DNA of 64,000 nt from Himantopus leucocephalus (GCA_003993805.1 RSEF01000002.1:7681957-7745956); one strand, 5' to 3'. Shown: positions 49,813-62,900, counted from the stretch's first letter. Made by a program: numbers and translations. The notes: generated by a model not told the origin, from the sequence alone.

Positions 49813-49849
49813 AGAATCATAGAATCATTGAATCATAGAATGGTTTAGG
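49813..49849 (-). mobile_element. CR1 3' terminus running into a gap
   Basis: The plus strand reads AGAATCATAGAATC, ATTGAATCATAGAATGG and TTTAGG, the reverse complement of about three CR1 terminal octamers and the first bases of the 3' UTR. The rest of the element lies in the following gap. Confidence 0.88.
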
Positions 49850-49949
49850 NNNNNNNNNNNNNNNNNNNNNNNNNNNNNNNNNNNNNNNNNNNNNNNNNNN
49901 NNNNNNNNNNNNNNNNNNNNNNNNNNNNNNNNNNNNNNNNNNNNNNNNN
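49850..49949. other. Assembly gap, exactly 100 N
   Basis: 100 consecutive N, a common placeholder for a gap of unknown size. It starts inside a CR1 element, so missing repeat sequence is expected. The 67-codon frame running across it is an artefact. Confidence 0.98.
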
Positions 49950-52900
49950 GCACTCATCTTAGTGATGGAGAAAAGTAGTACACATTCAAGCTGCCTTAAC
50001 TCTGTTGTCATGAAGGGCAAAACCTGACTTACTGGAGAGGAGAATTAGGCCAGCAGCAACTGCTTCGATAAAAGCCACCGTGAGCGCTGCCAGGTAACCG
50101 GTTTCCACACTTCTATCAGTGTAGGCAGAGAAGAATCTTGTTTCTTATTTCTCCATCCTCCATAATTTGTTATTACCCTCTCTGGTGCCTCACGGGTTCA
50201 TAAACCACAAACCACTAACAGTGTCACTAAGGTTATTTTCATAGCTTCACTCCCAATACGTGTTCTAAAACCGGGTGGTTTATATCCTGTCATCCATGGA
50301 GCCCGGCAAGTGAGAGGACTATTTCTATGGAGTCAGAGAAAGGTAAATAAGAAAAACAACCTTTTTTTTTCAATAGGCTTAAATGTGCTACACATGCATC
50401 CTCCCCTCCAGGGAACGGTTGCAGATAAAAAGTTGGAATATATACATTTAGAGCAAAGAGTGCTTCGAGTAGATAGAAGGAAAAAAACCCCTTCTACCCA
50501 GCAAGGATGCATTCAGTTGGCTAAATGTAGCTACCAGCACTTAAGTATCTCGATCCACACTAGTGCCCCGAGGCTCCCTTCGGAGTCAGTGGAGATCCAG
50601 GCCAGAGAGTGAGCAGCGTCTGGGGGGGTTCACCTCCTCTGAAATCAGTCCTGTATAACACTGCTGTAGGTGCCCATTTCTCTTACTGATTGTAAAGGAA
50701 GTCCAGGATGATGCTAGAGGTGTGCAAAGCTATGTGAGATTAAATCCACCCCAAGCGGCCGAGCACAGCAGGGCTCAAGGGGCAGCTCTTCCCTCGCACC
50801 CCGAGCAGTGCGTGATCCCCCGCGCACCACACTGGGTTAAAGTCAGCAGTCTCCAGCCAAGGAGTGCTCCCCACCTGTCCAGCGTGTTCTTTATTCATTC
50901 TTACTGCCTTTATCTGCACAATGCAATCTGCCCCCGGCATAAATAAACAGGCCTTTCTCATTGGAGAACAAAGGGAAAGACAAATACATGCAAAGCTGAA
51001 CTATCATCCTGTCAACAGGCCTTCTGTATCAGTATCAATATTTTAAACAGCCACCTTGGCTGTTACAGAACGTGTGCTGCCTTCTTTGTTTTCTCAAAAT
51101 AAACACAATGTTTTTCTTTTTCATTTTCCAAAAAACATCCTGCAGATTCAGATATGTTTACTGCCTGTGCACAAACTGAAAGAAAGAAGTGAACAGCACT
51201 AGAACAGAAGTTTGATATCCACAGAAATGGTTCTGCACAGCTCTGGAGGCCATTGACAGGCTGTGCTCAAAAGATGGCTGGAGTAAAAAGAGGACGGAGG
51301 AGGAGTTTCCAAAGCGTGGAATTTCTGCTGAAATTATTCTTAAACCCACATTGCTGTGGAGATAGTTGGGCACAGAAGGGATGACCCAAGGCTGTTGTTC
51401 TTCTCTCACTTTGCATATTGCTGCCAAATCCATGCTTCTGGGTAGATGTTAGCTAGTAATAGTTACTAATGATGAAGAGCTCAGCTGCAGGATTTAACAG
51501 ATCATGCAAAGTGAGAATATCTTGCAGCCCTGTCCTCAAGCAGGCGAGACGGGCAGCTGATGCACCAAGGGCAGGAACGGCTGAGTTGACACACTGAGGG
51601 ATGCGTTCTGCCGACTGCTCATTTTTCTCTTAGCTCTTTCTCCCCATTTAGGCAAAGGACCTCAAATGCAACATGATTGACTGGATGCCTGTTTGTTAGT
51701 GACATGCCCGAACAACTTCTCAGACTCTTTGATCAGCCCTGGAGGCATGAACGACCTTTGAAAGGCTGCAGTGCCCTTCCTTCTCTTTTCTTGGCAAACT
51801 CCTGTGTCCTCTGGGTTCTGATCTAGACGAGCTGGAGGTCGATGCCCAGCTCTTTAGCCAATGTTCCCCTCATTCCCCTCATTCAGCCAGGCTGAGGACA
51901 GGAATCAGCTTCTGCAAAAGATCCTGACAGCCAGTCAGGGAAATCGCCCTTGTTCCCATCCTCTTGTGCACAGTTACCAACCAGCCAGTGTTGATGCGTT
52001 ACAGTAAATAAATCCTGGGCGCTTGCCTGGAGAAATACATGGGAGCAATTGCAATGCATCTAATAAACTCACAGCCTATTCTTTGTTCTAGCTAAATTAC
52101 AAATTAAGCATCTTCCTGCTCCAAGCACATTAAAGTGTTTTAAGAAGTGGAGAACACTGATTTAATAATTGAATAAGCAATATTGCAGGCATTTCTGGCA
52201 GCCTTAGTCCTTACTGTAATCTGCACATACATTGGAAGCACCTGTGCACACCCTTTTCTGGTGTCCATCCCCTTAGAAGTGCAGGTCCCACACTCTCTCC
52301 CCTTCTAGTAGATGATTAGGGGGAAANGGTGACCAGACCTGAGCTGGTGCCACCAAGGAGAGGTTGAGCAGAGCGCAGTCACTGCTGCCCTGGGACAAGT
52401 AGATTCACATTCTGCTGCAGACAGATCTGAGCACTCCGTATGAGGACCACCCTGCAACAAGAGCAGAATTTGGACAGAGAGAGCAGCAGAGAGGAGCTAT
52501 GCACAGGGGTTCGCAGGCAGGTGCAGCTGGGGAAGTAGCACATGGTGGGTAGCAGGTGGTGCATGCTGTGGGACCAACCCTGCCCTGTGCAAAGAGGGAG
52601 GTAGGCTTGGGAGACCTGCCCTTAGGAGAACCTGGGCAATTGCTGAGGTTGGAAAATAAGATACAGCCTGCCTCTTTCCATCCATGTGCAGCTTCCACAG
52701 CCTACCTTCCAGTTCTTTTATACCTCTAATGACAATGCAACTTTGTAGGAAAATGCAGTTTCTGGCACCTCTCATGAGTTGGAAGAATTAACAGTCATGA
52801 TCCACAGTAAGGTATGGGGCAGGTAGATCTGCGGCAGCGTGACTGGTCCTGATGGCAGATAAAAGCATGCAATGACTTTTTAGGAGCAGCCAAGTCTGTC

Positions 52901-55900
52901 TGTGACCCACATAGCAGCGAAAGAGACATAAACAGTATTGCTGAGAGTTGTGGGTAATATCCAAAAAACTGAAAAAAATCCATCTCTAGTGCTTTTGTTT
53001 CTGATTTCCTCCACCTAGAGTTTTGCTTACTTGCCTGTAGAAGTGGTAGTGGGACCAGAGGTTCTACGAAGGGTCAGATTAGCCAACCGACCTCCTTCTC
53101 TCGGCCTCCTCCCCCATGCCTAGCATCACAGCATCAGGACCTCATCAGAGTAAATGCTGGTTATCTCAGGCCCCAGTGTGAACCTGTCCCAATATCTCTC
53201 CTGTCTCTGGTCAGTGGGACCCTGTGGTCCATCATAATTCTGCTAGCTGACCCCAATATGCAACTGTATTTGCAACAGTATTTGGGTGCAAAATACAGCA
53301 GGATTCATCCAGACACAGGATATGAGAACAAAAGGCTGCTGTCTGGCTTCGGCTGTGGTTGTTTATCAAACCAGAGATAATAACCATAAAGGTTAAAATT
53401 AGCTATGCTCAAATGTTTTTGTGATTAAACTGTATTACAGCAGCACTAGTGGTTGCAATCATTGTATGCTATTCAGGTATAAATCTACTTTTCCATCTCT
53501 TTTTATAGTCCCTTGCACAACATACCTGCCCCTCTCTTCTCCTTGATGTGGGCTTTAAATGGCTCTTGTCCCATTTAGGTGGAGTAATGCCTTAGTTTGC
53601 ATTATTCAGTTGAGCAGTGACATAACCAGAACTGCTGGATGGGCTTGGTGAACGTCAGCCTGGCTCCTAGAAACATCACTAGCCTGTTTTGGTGGGTGGA
53701 GGAGAATGCACACCACCACTTCCAGCACCAGCAAGAAAACATGAACGGCAGCTCAAAATAAGCTGCAGCAGGTGTAAACTGTAACATCACTAAATTTGGG
53801 TAATTTCGGTACAGCCCAATGTTCCTCCACCTTGCCAGCAAACCTCCCACTGACAGAAAATGTATTTGTTATCATTCCTATTAAAAACTTAATTCTCTGA
53901 ACAGTCAGGTGTAACTGATGGAGATTGCCTTTCTCACTTGCTCAGTCTTGAGGCTTTCCCTGGAAGATCTCCAGGAAAATTCTTTAATGATAACTTTTCT
54001 TCCACCTCAGCTGTTCATCATGAACAAGGACAACGAGGGGACCCTTCCTTTTTAAGTCTCCCTGAAAGAGTATGTATTTGACACTGCAGAGAGCAGGGCA
54101 TAATAAAAGAGACTCACTAGCTAAGACTCCATTTGTGTCCAAATTCTGAAGATGCAGAGTGATAAAGAGCACTGCAAAGGTCTTCATCACTTTAATCAAA
54201 GTTTACAGTCTTATCTGAAACCAAAACCAGAAACAGATGCATTTAAGAGAACAGCTTTCTGTTGCAAGTGGAAGAAATGCAAGACAGAGCTTCTATACCC
54301 TTACCCTTAAACTTTAAGGATTTAGTTACAAAACTGTACAAAGATTTTGAGAGAGGGGCTAATACATTCAGGAAATGACACATGCACGAAGCTTTAAAAC
54401 TTTGAGTTTGCTGGTCCCTTTAAATTTTATTTAACTGCAGCTTAAAAAAAAATAAAAAAAACAAAACAACAACACCCCCCCCAACTAGGTATTAGGTGAG
54501 GTACCAGGTCCAAAGGAAAGGAGAAAACTTTTAGAACAGCTTTGATAGCAATAAAAGGAACTGAGAAACTTCTGCTTGAAAAGGTCTCTCTGCAGGTGTT
54601 GACAGTTCACATAAGGTAGTGTATTAGGATTATTTAATGAAATTTAAGGTTAGTAGAGGTCTTTGCACACATTTGTATTACTGCACAAAAAGTAACTAAA
54701 AGACAATCCTCAACAGTACCACCTGCCCTTAATACTAGTTCATGTTGCAGATGGAAAAATTTAGGTTGTGATTAAGAGATTTATACATAGCCGCATGGTG
54801 TTAATGCCATCACTATAACCTTACTATCCATATCAACAGATTGTCTGCAACTCACTCCCTTAAAGACATTTATTTAGTGAGTTACCAAGGTTTTATTTGC
54901 TGCCTTCTCTCCTATCGTTCTGTAGGAAGACAGTTGAATAGATGTGAGTGTAGCATCTTCTTCATAGAGTTGATACAAGGGAGAGAAAAAAAAGTTTCAA
55001 GAAAACTGCTCTAGAGTCATATATGAGACACACAAAGTTCAATAGGAATTACGATAATCATCGAGAAATACAGAAAGATAGTGACACAGGGGAATGCTGG
55101 AAAAAAATAGCAGCAAGTTTAAGTTCTTCCCTGACTTGAACAATGTTATGAGAAAAAAACCCCACAACTTAGCAATAGTTTTGACTTGATTCCGTTACAA
55201 ATGTTGTTTCCTGGGGATATTATGAGTAAAAGTTTCATGTCACAGGAACGTCATGATTTTCACTGCTTTTGTCTTCATAAACCAAAAGAGGGTGGAAAAA
55301 CCCACCACCACTGCATACTTCCCCAATCCAGAGAAGTGGCAAATGCAAGGAACCTGCATTTCTCTTTGTACATGGCCTGTGCCTGATTGTAGACTGTCAA
55401 ACAGAAACACAGTAAAAAATTCAGATTCCAAACCCAAGCACTTAAAAATATTGAAAAGTCTCAACAGAATCTGGGTGAGATAATCCCTCATCTCTGTTTT
55501 CTGAAAGAGTGGCATTACTTTAACCAAAAGCATTCCATAAATGCAGCTTGAAGCAAAACTGAACATGGAAAATTTGGATCAAAAAAGTTGTAAAGAACTG
55601 ATGAAGGAAAGGACTTTTAAAACAGCTGCACTCCCAGCTCTGCATAAACAAAAGCCCACACACTTCTTGTGTCAGATGCCTCCATCAGTGGGGTTGTGGG
55701 GGTTGGTTCCACAAGAAGGGAAAGCAGCTCCTGGACCTGTGTGAGGTCAAGAATGACCATGCCGTGGTTCAGGTGCCATTATTGCTACACAAGTCACACC
55801 TTGGCACTGCTCTGCATGTGGTGCTGCAGGGAGTTACACCAAGGCTGGGCGTGACTTCTTTCTAGTCTCTCACTACCTGGTAGGTATCCTCAAAGTAATA

Positions 55901-58900
55901 ATTTGATAGGGCATTGGGCAGTAGTACATTTAATCCCCAAGAAATTGAAAGCTGCTTCAGGCATTATCTTCTATTCAGCATACTAAAAAATGCTAAGACT
56001 CTGAACACTGCACTTAGAAAAATTATATTATCTATGTGTATCATAGTAATGCTAAGCAATCATTGCCTGAGTTTGGGATCCTGCCATGGTGGGGCTGGGA
56101 AGAATACGTCCCCCCACCCTCTTAGTGAACCATAAATTGCCTTTCCAGGTCATTCATAACTGCCAGTCTGAAATTTGTTTGTGTTTTTTCAACTTATATT
56201 TATCTACATATTACTCTGCTAATTTTAAGCCAAATGCATTGGGATTATTACTGTTTATCTTTTGAGGTTTAAGTTGTGAATAATGACATTTCCAAGCTTT
56301 TCTCATTAATCATAAAGCCATTAATGTCTTTGCTTTTAATCAGAGGAGGAGAAGAGCTGCTCATGCTCACACAGACCTAAATAATAGCATTTGAAGAAAA
56401 ATGTTGAGTATTTGGAGCTTTGTAAAAGAATCGGCAATGACAGCTGGTGCTTTATAGAACTAAAACCTTTCACACTGTTACAGGTAGGATAACCACTTGC
56501 TACCAGCTGGTGAAGTCTATGTGTAAAAATAAGCTGTGTAGATGGGCTCATGGTGTTGTGTAGTTGCCAAACACCCTGCAGTAAATTTATTTCCACCCAT
56601 GGAACCAAGGTTTATATAGAAACTTCTTACTGAAATGCAAAAAAAAATTAAATTTATGCAACAGAGAAAGAACCTGAGTGTCCATGTAAGTCAGATTGTA
56701 GCATTCTTGCCTTTAATGTCTTTGAAATTGGCCATAAAGAGTGCAGCTAGAAACTTCAAATTCATGCCTATAAGCTTATTTGAAAAAGTCATTGCTCAAT
56801 GTGGAAAACTGATAGTATAATTCAGTGAAAATTCCAACTTAAATAACTTGGGTTCAGTTCTTGGCAGTGTCATTAGTGGAGTTTTTTCCTTGCTTTTCAG
56901 TGTAAGAAGCCAGTTCTGCCTTCTCTAGTCAATACAGGTAGTGCTCAAAGAGTGGTGGATGAGAATTAACTATCTCATTGCGGTTGGCTAACTCAATACA
57001 TATTGATTTGTGGATCCTGTGACCTAAAAAAAGACAAACTATATTAAACTTTGAAATAATGTTAAATAAGGATGGGCTTCACCAAATTAGATAATAGAAA
57101 ACACGTCCCAATAGCACTCTTGTGGTAGAATAGTTAAAAGACATTGGCTTCAGGAAACCATAACTTATTGACAGTGATATTCCTTTGGCTAGTTTGATCT
57201 CAAGCCGAGCTGGCTGGCTTGCTGGTGTAGAAGTCATCACAGTCATATCAAGTCTGCCCAGTTCAGACACAGCTCAGTTCAGTGGTAAATGCTGAAGACA
57301 TCTCGAGACCTTGTGACTGAGACCGTTGACTGGTGTCTAAGAGATTTATCTCCAGCTCTACAGCAAAGTTCAGCTATGGCATTTTACAAATCCACGTATT
57401 TATTTCTGTGTCTCTACCTAAGGGGTAAAGGGTTTGACCACCCCAGGGTTCTGTGGCCCTGATGTCCAGATGGGGATCTACCACAACATGTTGTGCTCCC
57501 TTCTGGCATACAGATCTAGGATCCTTTCCCATAGAAATCAGGATGACGCAGAAGAGGCCTGTGAGTATCCGCATATTCTCCTGGTCCTGCACCGTGACGT
57601 GATGATGGCACATATCTGGACCCGGAAGCTGAGAAATTCCCTCATTCTGCTGGACTGGAAATGCCATATTAAGCATGACAAGCCATCACCACTGAGCTGG
57701 CTGAAAATTTCACTCACCCAGTAAAATTGTAGGAACCATGAAGAGAAGGAGAGGAACCATGCAGATGAGGGCAGCAGGGATGAGGAGGGACTCTCCCTTT
57801 CAGTGGCAGTCTTTGTTTAAGCCAGCTAAGAAACCACATTATACCTTTGCCACCCACATTTCTCACCGATTCCATTAGCACTTTGGTCCATACCCTGGGT
57901 TCCTGTGCTCAAGCATACAGTTCTTCCCAGGTATAACATTCACTGTCCTGCTTTATAACCAGAATATAATGGAAATGCTCATTGCCAGCGCTCCTGTTGC
58001 AAGTTACACTGGTGACACCAAGGACAGGATGTGGCCCTTTAGTATGACATTGCCTGTGAGGCAATCAGCAAGCGCCTGGCTTTGTTCATGTTTTGATTTT
58101 TGCAGGTGACATTGTGCTTCTTCACATCTTTGGTTTTTGCGACACCTGGATGCTAAATGATATACTTTAATGTGACGCATTCAGGTGAAAAATACCAACT
58201 AATAATGCATTAAAATAATAATTTTTACTTCAGTAAAAATAGATGTGATATTAGATGCAGTATTTACTGGCAAGACATAACTGACCTAGTCTGCCTGGTA
58301 AAGAACCTTATCTTTTGAAGACAGGTATACTTGGAGTTTCTGATAGAAACAGAGCACTGACAATTACGTAAGAGTTTGTTGTCAGATATTTTATTACAGC
58401 ATTAAAATAAAAGACATGCTGCACTGAGAACTCTACCACAAGCAAATGCAGACTCATCCAAGAAGGCACATGCAGAAGAGCTGATTTTCCCCTGTGTGAA
58501 GAACAGGAAGATGCTCCCCTGCTAGCGTTTGTACCCACCCTTCAAGGCTATGAAAATCTACGCTTTGGAAGGCTGTATAGAGAATCACAAATAAAAATTA
58601 ATTTGCTGACAGCTGCTCCTTACCAATGGGTAAACTGGTATGGTTTATCTGTTGACCAGCTCTCCCTTGGCCAGTGCAGGCCTGACAAAGCTTGGAGAGA
58701 AGGAAGAAGACCCATCCTCTATGTCCCTTCTCCCCCCAGACTCAGCCTGTCCTGAACTCTCTTGGACAAATTTCCTTCTGCTCCAGGAGAATAACGCAAA
58801 CCTGCCAAATTACCCTGGGATCAAAGCAGCAGTGTTACCCAGTCTCTTCTCTAGCCACTGTACCTCAGTGCCCATTCCAGGGTTAGCACAGAGTTTACTG

Positions 58901-59111
58901 AAGTTTATTAATGCAAACAAATAAAGAGATCATCCCTAGGTGGTGAGGAGGGCCAGGTGTCTAATAACTAGGGTTATGGCTGGCTTGTGGAGCACATATC
59001 TTTCTTTACCTGTTGTATCAGTCCTGTTTTCCTATGTGCTTATCTCATCCATCTCATAAAAATTTTTAGAATACTTCTGAAAGTGCTATGAAGTCTTCAG
59101 AACAAGATCGT
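49950..59111. other. Noncoding stretch with enhancer-like segments
   Basis: No exon or interspersed repeat was recognised over 9.2 kb. Candidate conserved noncoding segments by composition lie at about 50875-51050, 51980-52210 and 56150-56345. A single N sits at 52327 without duplication. An A-rich tract ending in C8 is at 54444-54482. An 8-bp-arm hairpin (ATTTTTAC TTCA GTAAAAAT) lies at 58221-58240. Short frames on both strands overlap each other and lack recognisable domains. Confidence 0.55.
54444..54482. repeat. A-rich tract ending in eight C
   Basis: Runs of A with AAC interruptions lead into CACCCCCCCC. It is simple sequence with no associated retrocopy recognised. Confidence 0.8.
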
Positions 59112-59151
59112 TGTCATGGTTTGGGCCGAGCTGGCCACTAAAATGAACAAC

Positions 59152-59196
59152 AGATGCTCTCTTTTACCTCTCTCCTTCAGAGAAGAGAGAGCATCT
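59152..59196 (-). repeat. Inverted repeat in LTR, 11-bp arms, 23-nt loop
   Basis: AGATGCTCTCT (59152-59162) is the exact reverse complement of AGAGAGCATCT (59186-59196). On the element's strand it lies beyond the polyadenylation signal, in R/U5. It could fold in the RNA, but the arms are purine/pyrimidine-biased GA/CT repeats, so chance or slippage origin is possible. Confidence 0.7.
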
Positions 59197-59259
59197 CGCT
59201 TCAGAAGAGAAGAGAGAAAATGAGAGAGAGATTTATGAGTTTAAAAGAAACTAAACTAC

Positions 59260-59265
59260 TTTAAT
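59260..59265 (-). promoter_or_regulatory. LTR polyadenylation signal ATTAAA
   Basis: ATTAAA on the element's strand (TTTAAT on plus), about 290 bases downstream of the LTR TATA box and directly upstream of the GA-rich inverted repeat. It corresponds to the signals of the sister copies. Confidence 0.6.
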
Positions 59266-59555
59266 GAAATATTAATAATAATAAAATAATAATAAGAGAC
59301 TGATAACAATATTAATAAGAAAATAATGAAAAGTATACAATATATACAAAACCGTATTGAGCTCCCAGGATGACGATCATGTCACCAGCAGGCACTGGGA
59401 AAGTCTCAGATTGGACTCAGTGACGGATGGGAGCTGAACTCAGGAACTGGATTCAGGAATGCACGTATAGGGATCAAAAGCAGATGAACAGACAGAGTCC
59501 TCCTCGGATGCCGGCCATTGGCGCAAAAGAGGCTGATGCCTTTGATCCCTTGGGT

Positions 59556-59561
59556 TTTATA
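59556..59561 (-). promoter_or_regulatory. LTR TATA box
   Basis: GCTCAGTATAAAACC on the minus strand is an intact TATA box in the same CTCAGT context as the plus-strand LTR at 26025, marking the start of the transcribed R region. Confidence 0.7.
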
Positions 59562-59906
59562 CTGAGCATGAGGCAGGTGGGATGGAATACCCTGTTGGTC
59601 AGTTTTGGGTCAACTGTGCTGTCCGCTCCTCCTCACAGGTGCAACCCCTCTACGCTCTTCCATTTCTGACCCTCCAATGTGCCACACAACAAAGTTTGCT
59701 GATCTTGGTTGTTACAGCAATAAGTATAAGGAGGAGCCTCTTTTCATACCATACCTTGGTATTCACTATAAACATCAGACCTTATCTGCTAGAAGCGGAC
59801 ACTGACTGCAAAATATACTGTTAATTTCAGAGAGATAGAAGAGGCTTAACTGAAAAGTAAAATTACTGAAAAGAAAATTGGTTCTGTTTTACGTCAAACC
59901 AGGACA

Positions 59907-62900
59907 ACTGGTCCCTCAGACTACAGCTAGACTAAGCAGGGCTTGGGCACAAGCCCATGCTTGCCTCTGCTCGTGGAATCCTGGAACAGTTTTCACTTGT
60001 GACGTCTTCCAGCCAACATCCATAGGGCAGTACAGCAAGACTATTAGTCTCCTGGGAGATCGTATAGGTCAGTGACTGGTTCCAAAAGGCAGTATGGAGG
60101 AAACCACTCTCTTGAAGGAAATGGTTGTATGGACACAAGCAGCACTGTACCAGCTGACTTCAGGGCCAGAGCCTGTGCCCTGACATGGTTACTTTACTGT
60201 GTGGATAAGCCTCTGAGATCATGGGCTAATAGCTCCAGTGCTTAATCCGGGCTGCTTAGAAGGGCTTAGTCAGTGAAGCATCTATTGCTCTCATTGGGAG
60301 GTTATTTCCCCCCAGTGATTGCTCTGTCAGGGTCTGCCCCCTGTTCACCATCTGTTGGCCACCCCGAACTGTGGCAAAGATAAGCAGAGCTCCTTGGGTC
60401 TCTCCACTCACCTGCTCCTGGCTTTATATTCCCCACATGTGAGTGTCTCGCTGTCTCACCCTTCCTTCCACATCCTGTTCTTCTACTGTTGCCAGATGGT
60501 ATTTGTTTTGCACACCTGGGGAGCCTTGAGCCATTTCTGGGAAGGAGCAATCCTCAAGTCTGACTTAGGTAGGACCTCATAGTCCCCTGTGCTCTGGAGG
60601 CCTTGGTTCCACCTGGACACCTCAGTGGTAGTGTCCTTTCGGAAATGCATGGCCAGAAGTTTACTGAATGCAGTATCTTGAGACATATCTATGCTGCACT
60701 TTTCCACTAAGCCTCCTAATTCTCTAGCTTACTTGCATTTTGCTTCACTGTTCCCATGCTTATGCTGTACAAGTCACAATTAGTAGTCATAACTTTTGCT
60801 TTAATAACCAGAATGTCTATGGGCAGAAAGTCAAGAGATCTCTCAAAGATCTGCCAGGAGTTAGGAACTATCTTTTTTTTCTCGTTGTTTTTTCTTTTTT
60901 TTTTCTTTTTGAATTTATCTCTCCAAAATCACTAGAATGGTAGGAACAATTCTGTATTGATGTACAGTGTTTGGTGCATGTTCAGTGAAACTTTAGTAGC
61001 ATTTTTGAAAAGTTTTAACCACAAGTAAAGAGGGTCTGTAAAAAGTCATGCTGAAGGGCACAACTATCAAACACCAACTCATGAGCTAGCAGTGCAGAAG
61101 AATAAAAAGCACTTGTAGAAGCAAAATATCTCCACTTTTGTACTGTGGCATTTAGCTTGCTACCTTACGGCTTCTGACAACAGGCGACAGGAATTTAAAA
61201 GAAAGTGAAGCATTCACTCTCTTCTAATCTGCTCTCATCAGCTTCACAAGCTAGATCATCAAACAAGAAAAAAGCCCACCACAATATCAAGGAAACCCTC
61301 CCTGCCACATTCAAGGACATGTAAATGTTAATAGCACCTGGCACCAATCTCCTGACACACAAGTTGGCGGTAGTCGGTAAGTGCTATAGTTTGGCTAAAA
61401 GAAAGAAGGAGACAGTTTGAGAGAGATTTGTTTATTGTTGGGGTTTTTTTGTTGTTTTAAGTGAAATTAAATGAGGCCTCTTCCTGGACATGCATGCCTC
61501 TCAAAAATGTTTTCTAAATGGAACTTTCCTCTCAGTCCTCCAGAGGATATTTCATATCTTTTGATAGGGCAAAGGATATTTCCTATAACTGTTCCTGGAA
61601 ACATCTAATAGCAAAGGAAGGAATCCCCAAGGCTTAAAGAATTTAAGGAGCATTTTTTAATCTGATTTCCCAAATTCCCCAATTCCCAAAAGCCCAAGAA
61701 ATCCTCAACTTTTTTTCCTATGGAAGTCTCAAAAAGGAGAACAGAATTTGACACAGAAGAAGCACGCAAAGTCTTTCCTACGTCTCCACAGCAGGATGTG
61801 AGCACATCATGGTGAGACCCTCTAGACCATATGAACACCTTCAAATGATACATTAGAAATCATTTGATACCTTGGCAAATCTATATGCAAATAAATATAT
61901 GGCCTGAATTTTCAAGGTGTGTCTGAGGCAAGAATAGGACAGACTAGGAAACATAGCTACTCCCACAATGTTTCCTGTTCCAGAAAAGCTTAGATTGGCC
62001 CTGTTTATTTCCAGTCTTGGTTTAAATGATTCAGACGATGTCAAGATCTGTCCCCTGCAGGAACATTTTCCAAAGTTACCTCTACAATGTTAGGATGATC
62101 TTCCCGGCTGTCAGACAAGGCTGTCCTCCCACTTTGAACAATTCCACTCCCTTACTCATGCGTATAACTTTGATTAACTTCAGAAAGTCCTGTCCTTCTC
62201 AGGGCCACCGTGGGAGGAGACAGTCTAGTGTGGAGAGGAGCCAGACAATAGTGTGGATCATTTACCATCCGCAAAGCATCCAAATTGCAACTGTGTTGTC
62301 TGCTTTTATCTGGGTCATGAAGGTCAGATATTTTAAGATATTTATAGAAAGGTAAGAGAGGTACTTATCAGCATTTTCTAAATGACCTGGCACTCAATGA
62401 AATGAAAGAAAAGTAGTCATCAAGGTGCTTTGCAAACCCCATTCAATACCAATGCACAAAAAATGCTTTTTAATATCCAGCCTGCATTTTGTCTTAGACA
62501 TAGACAAAACATATGTAATTTTTCTAAATGAGAAAGGCACAGCTTAGTGGAAAATTATTTCCACTGCTCCTAAAAATATCCGGAGCTGCCAGTTTCTGAA
62601 CAGCTCTGTAGGTCAGGAGGACACAAATGAGATGGTGTACAACAATTCCCTCTCAAAAAGGGGCTCAACTTTTTGAGCTTCCCCACCCAAATCTGTGAAT
62701 TCAAGTCAAATTTGGCAAAAGCCAAAAGGTGGGGCAAAAAAAAGGCAAACCCCAAACCTTTCATTGCCACATTCTCTAAATGACACATTCTGATTTTTTC
62801 TTTAGCTGGCTCAGAGAACATTTGTCCTCGCACTGCAGACCTTCTTCCCATCACCCTACATTGACCAAAGACATAGAGTGGGAAACCAAACCCCACACAA

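Larger units (their letters stand above)
59112..59906 (-). mobile_element. Solo ERV LTR, long variant, minus strand
   Basis: 795 bp with TGTCATGGTTTGGGCCGAGC at the left end and AAACCAGGACA at the right end. On its own strand it carries the U3 core (plus-strand form TGGAATACCCTGTTGGTCAG then TTTTGGGTCAACTGTG, 59583-59614). A TATA box follows (TTTATA on plus, 59556-59561, within GCTCAGTATAAAACC on minus), then an ATTAAA signal (59260-59265) and an AT-rich TAATAA region at 59270-59297. An 11-bp-arm inverted repeat sits near the 3' end (59152-59196). It is longer and differs in R/U5 from the other LTRs, so it is a distinct subfamily. No internal proviral genes flank it. Confidence 0.92.

Noticed and set aside
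48630..59906. Minus-strand LTRs at 48.6 and 59.1 kb as ends of a single provirus
   Set aside because: They differ in length and R/U5, so they are different subfamilies, and the 9.9 kb between them has no retroviral genes or primer-binding site.
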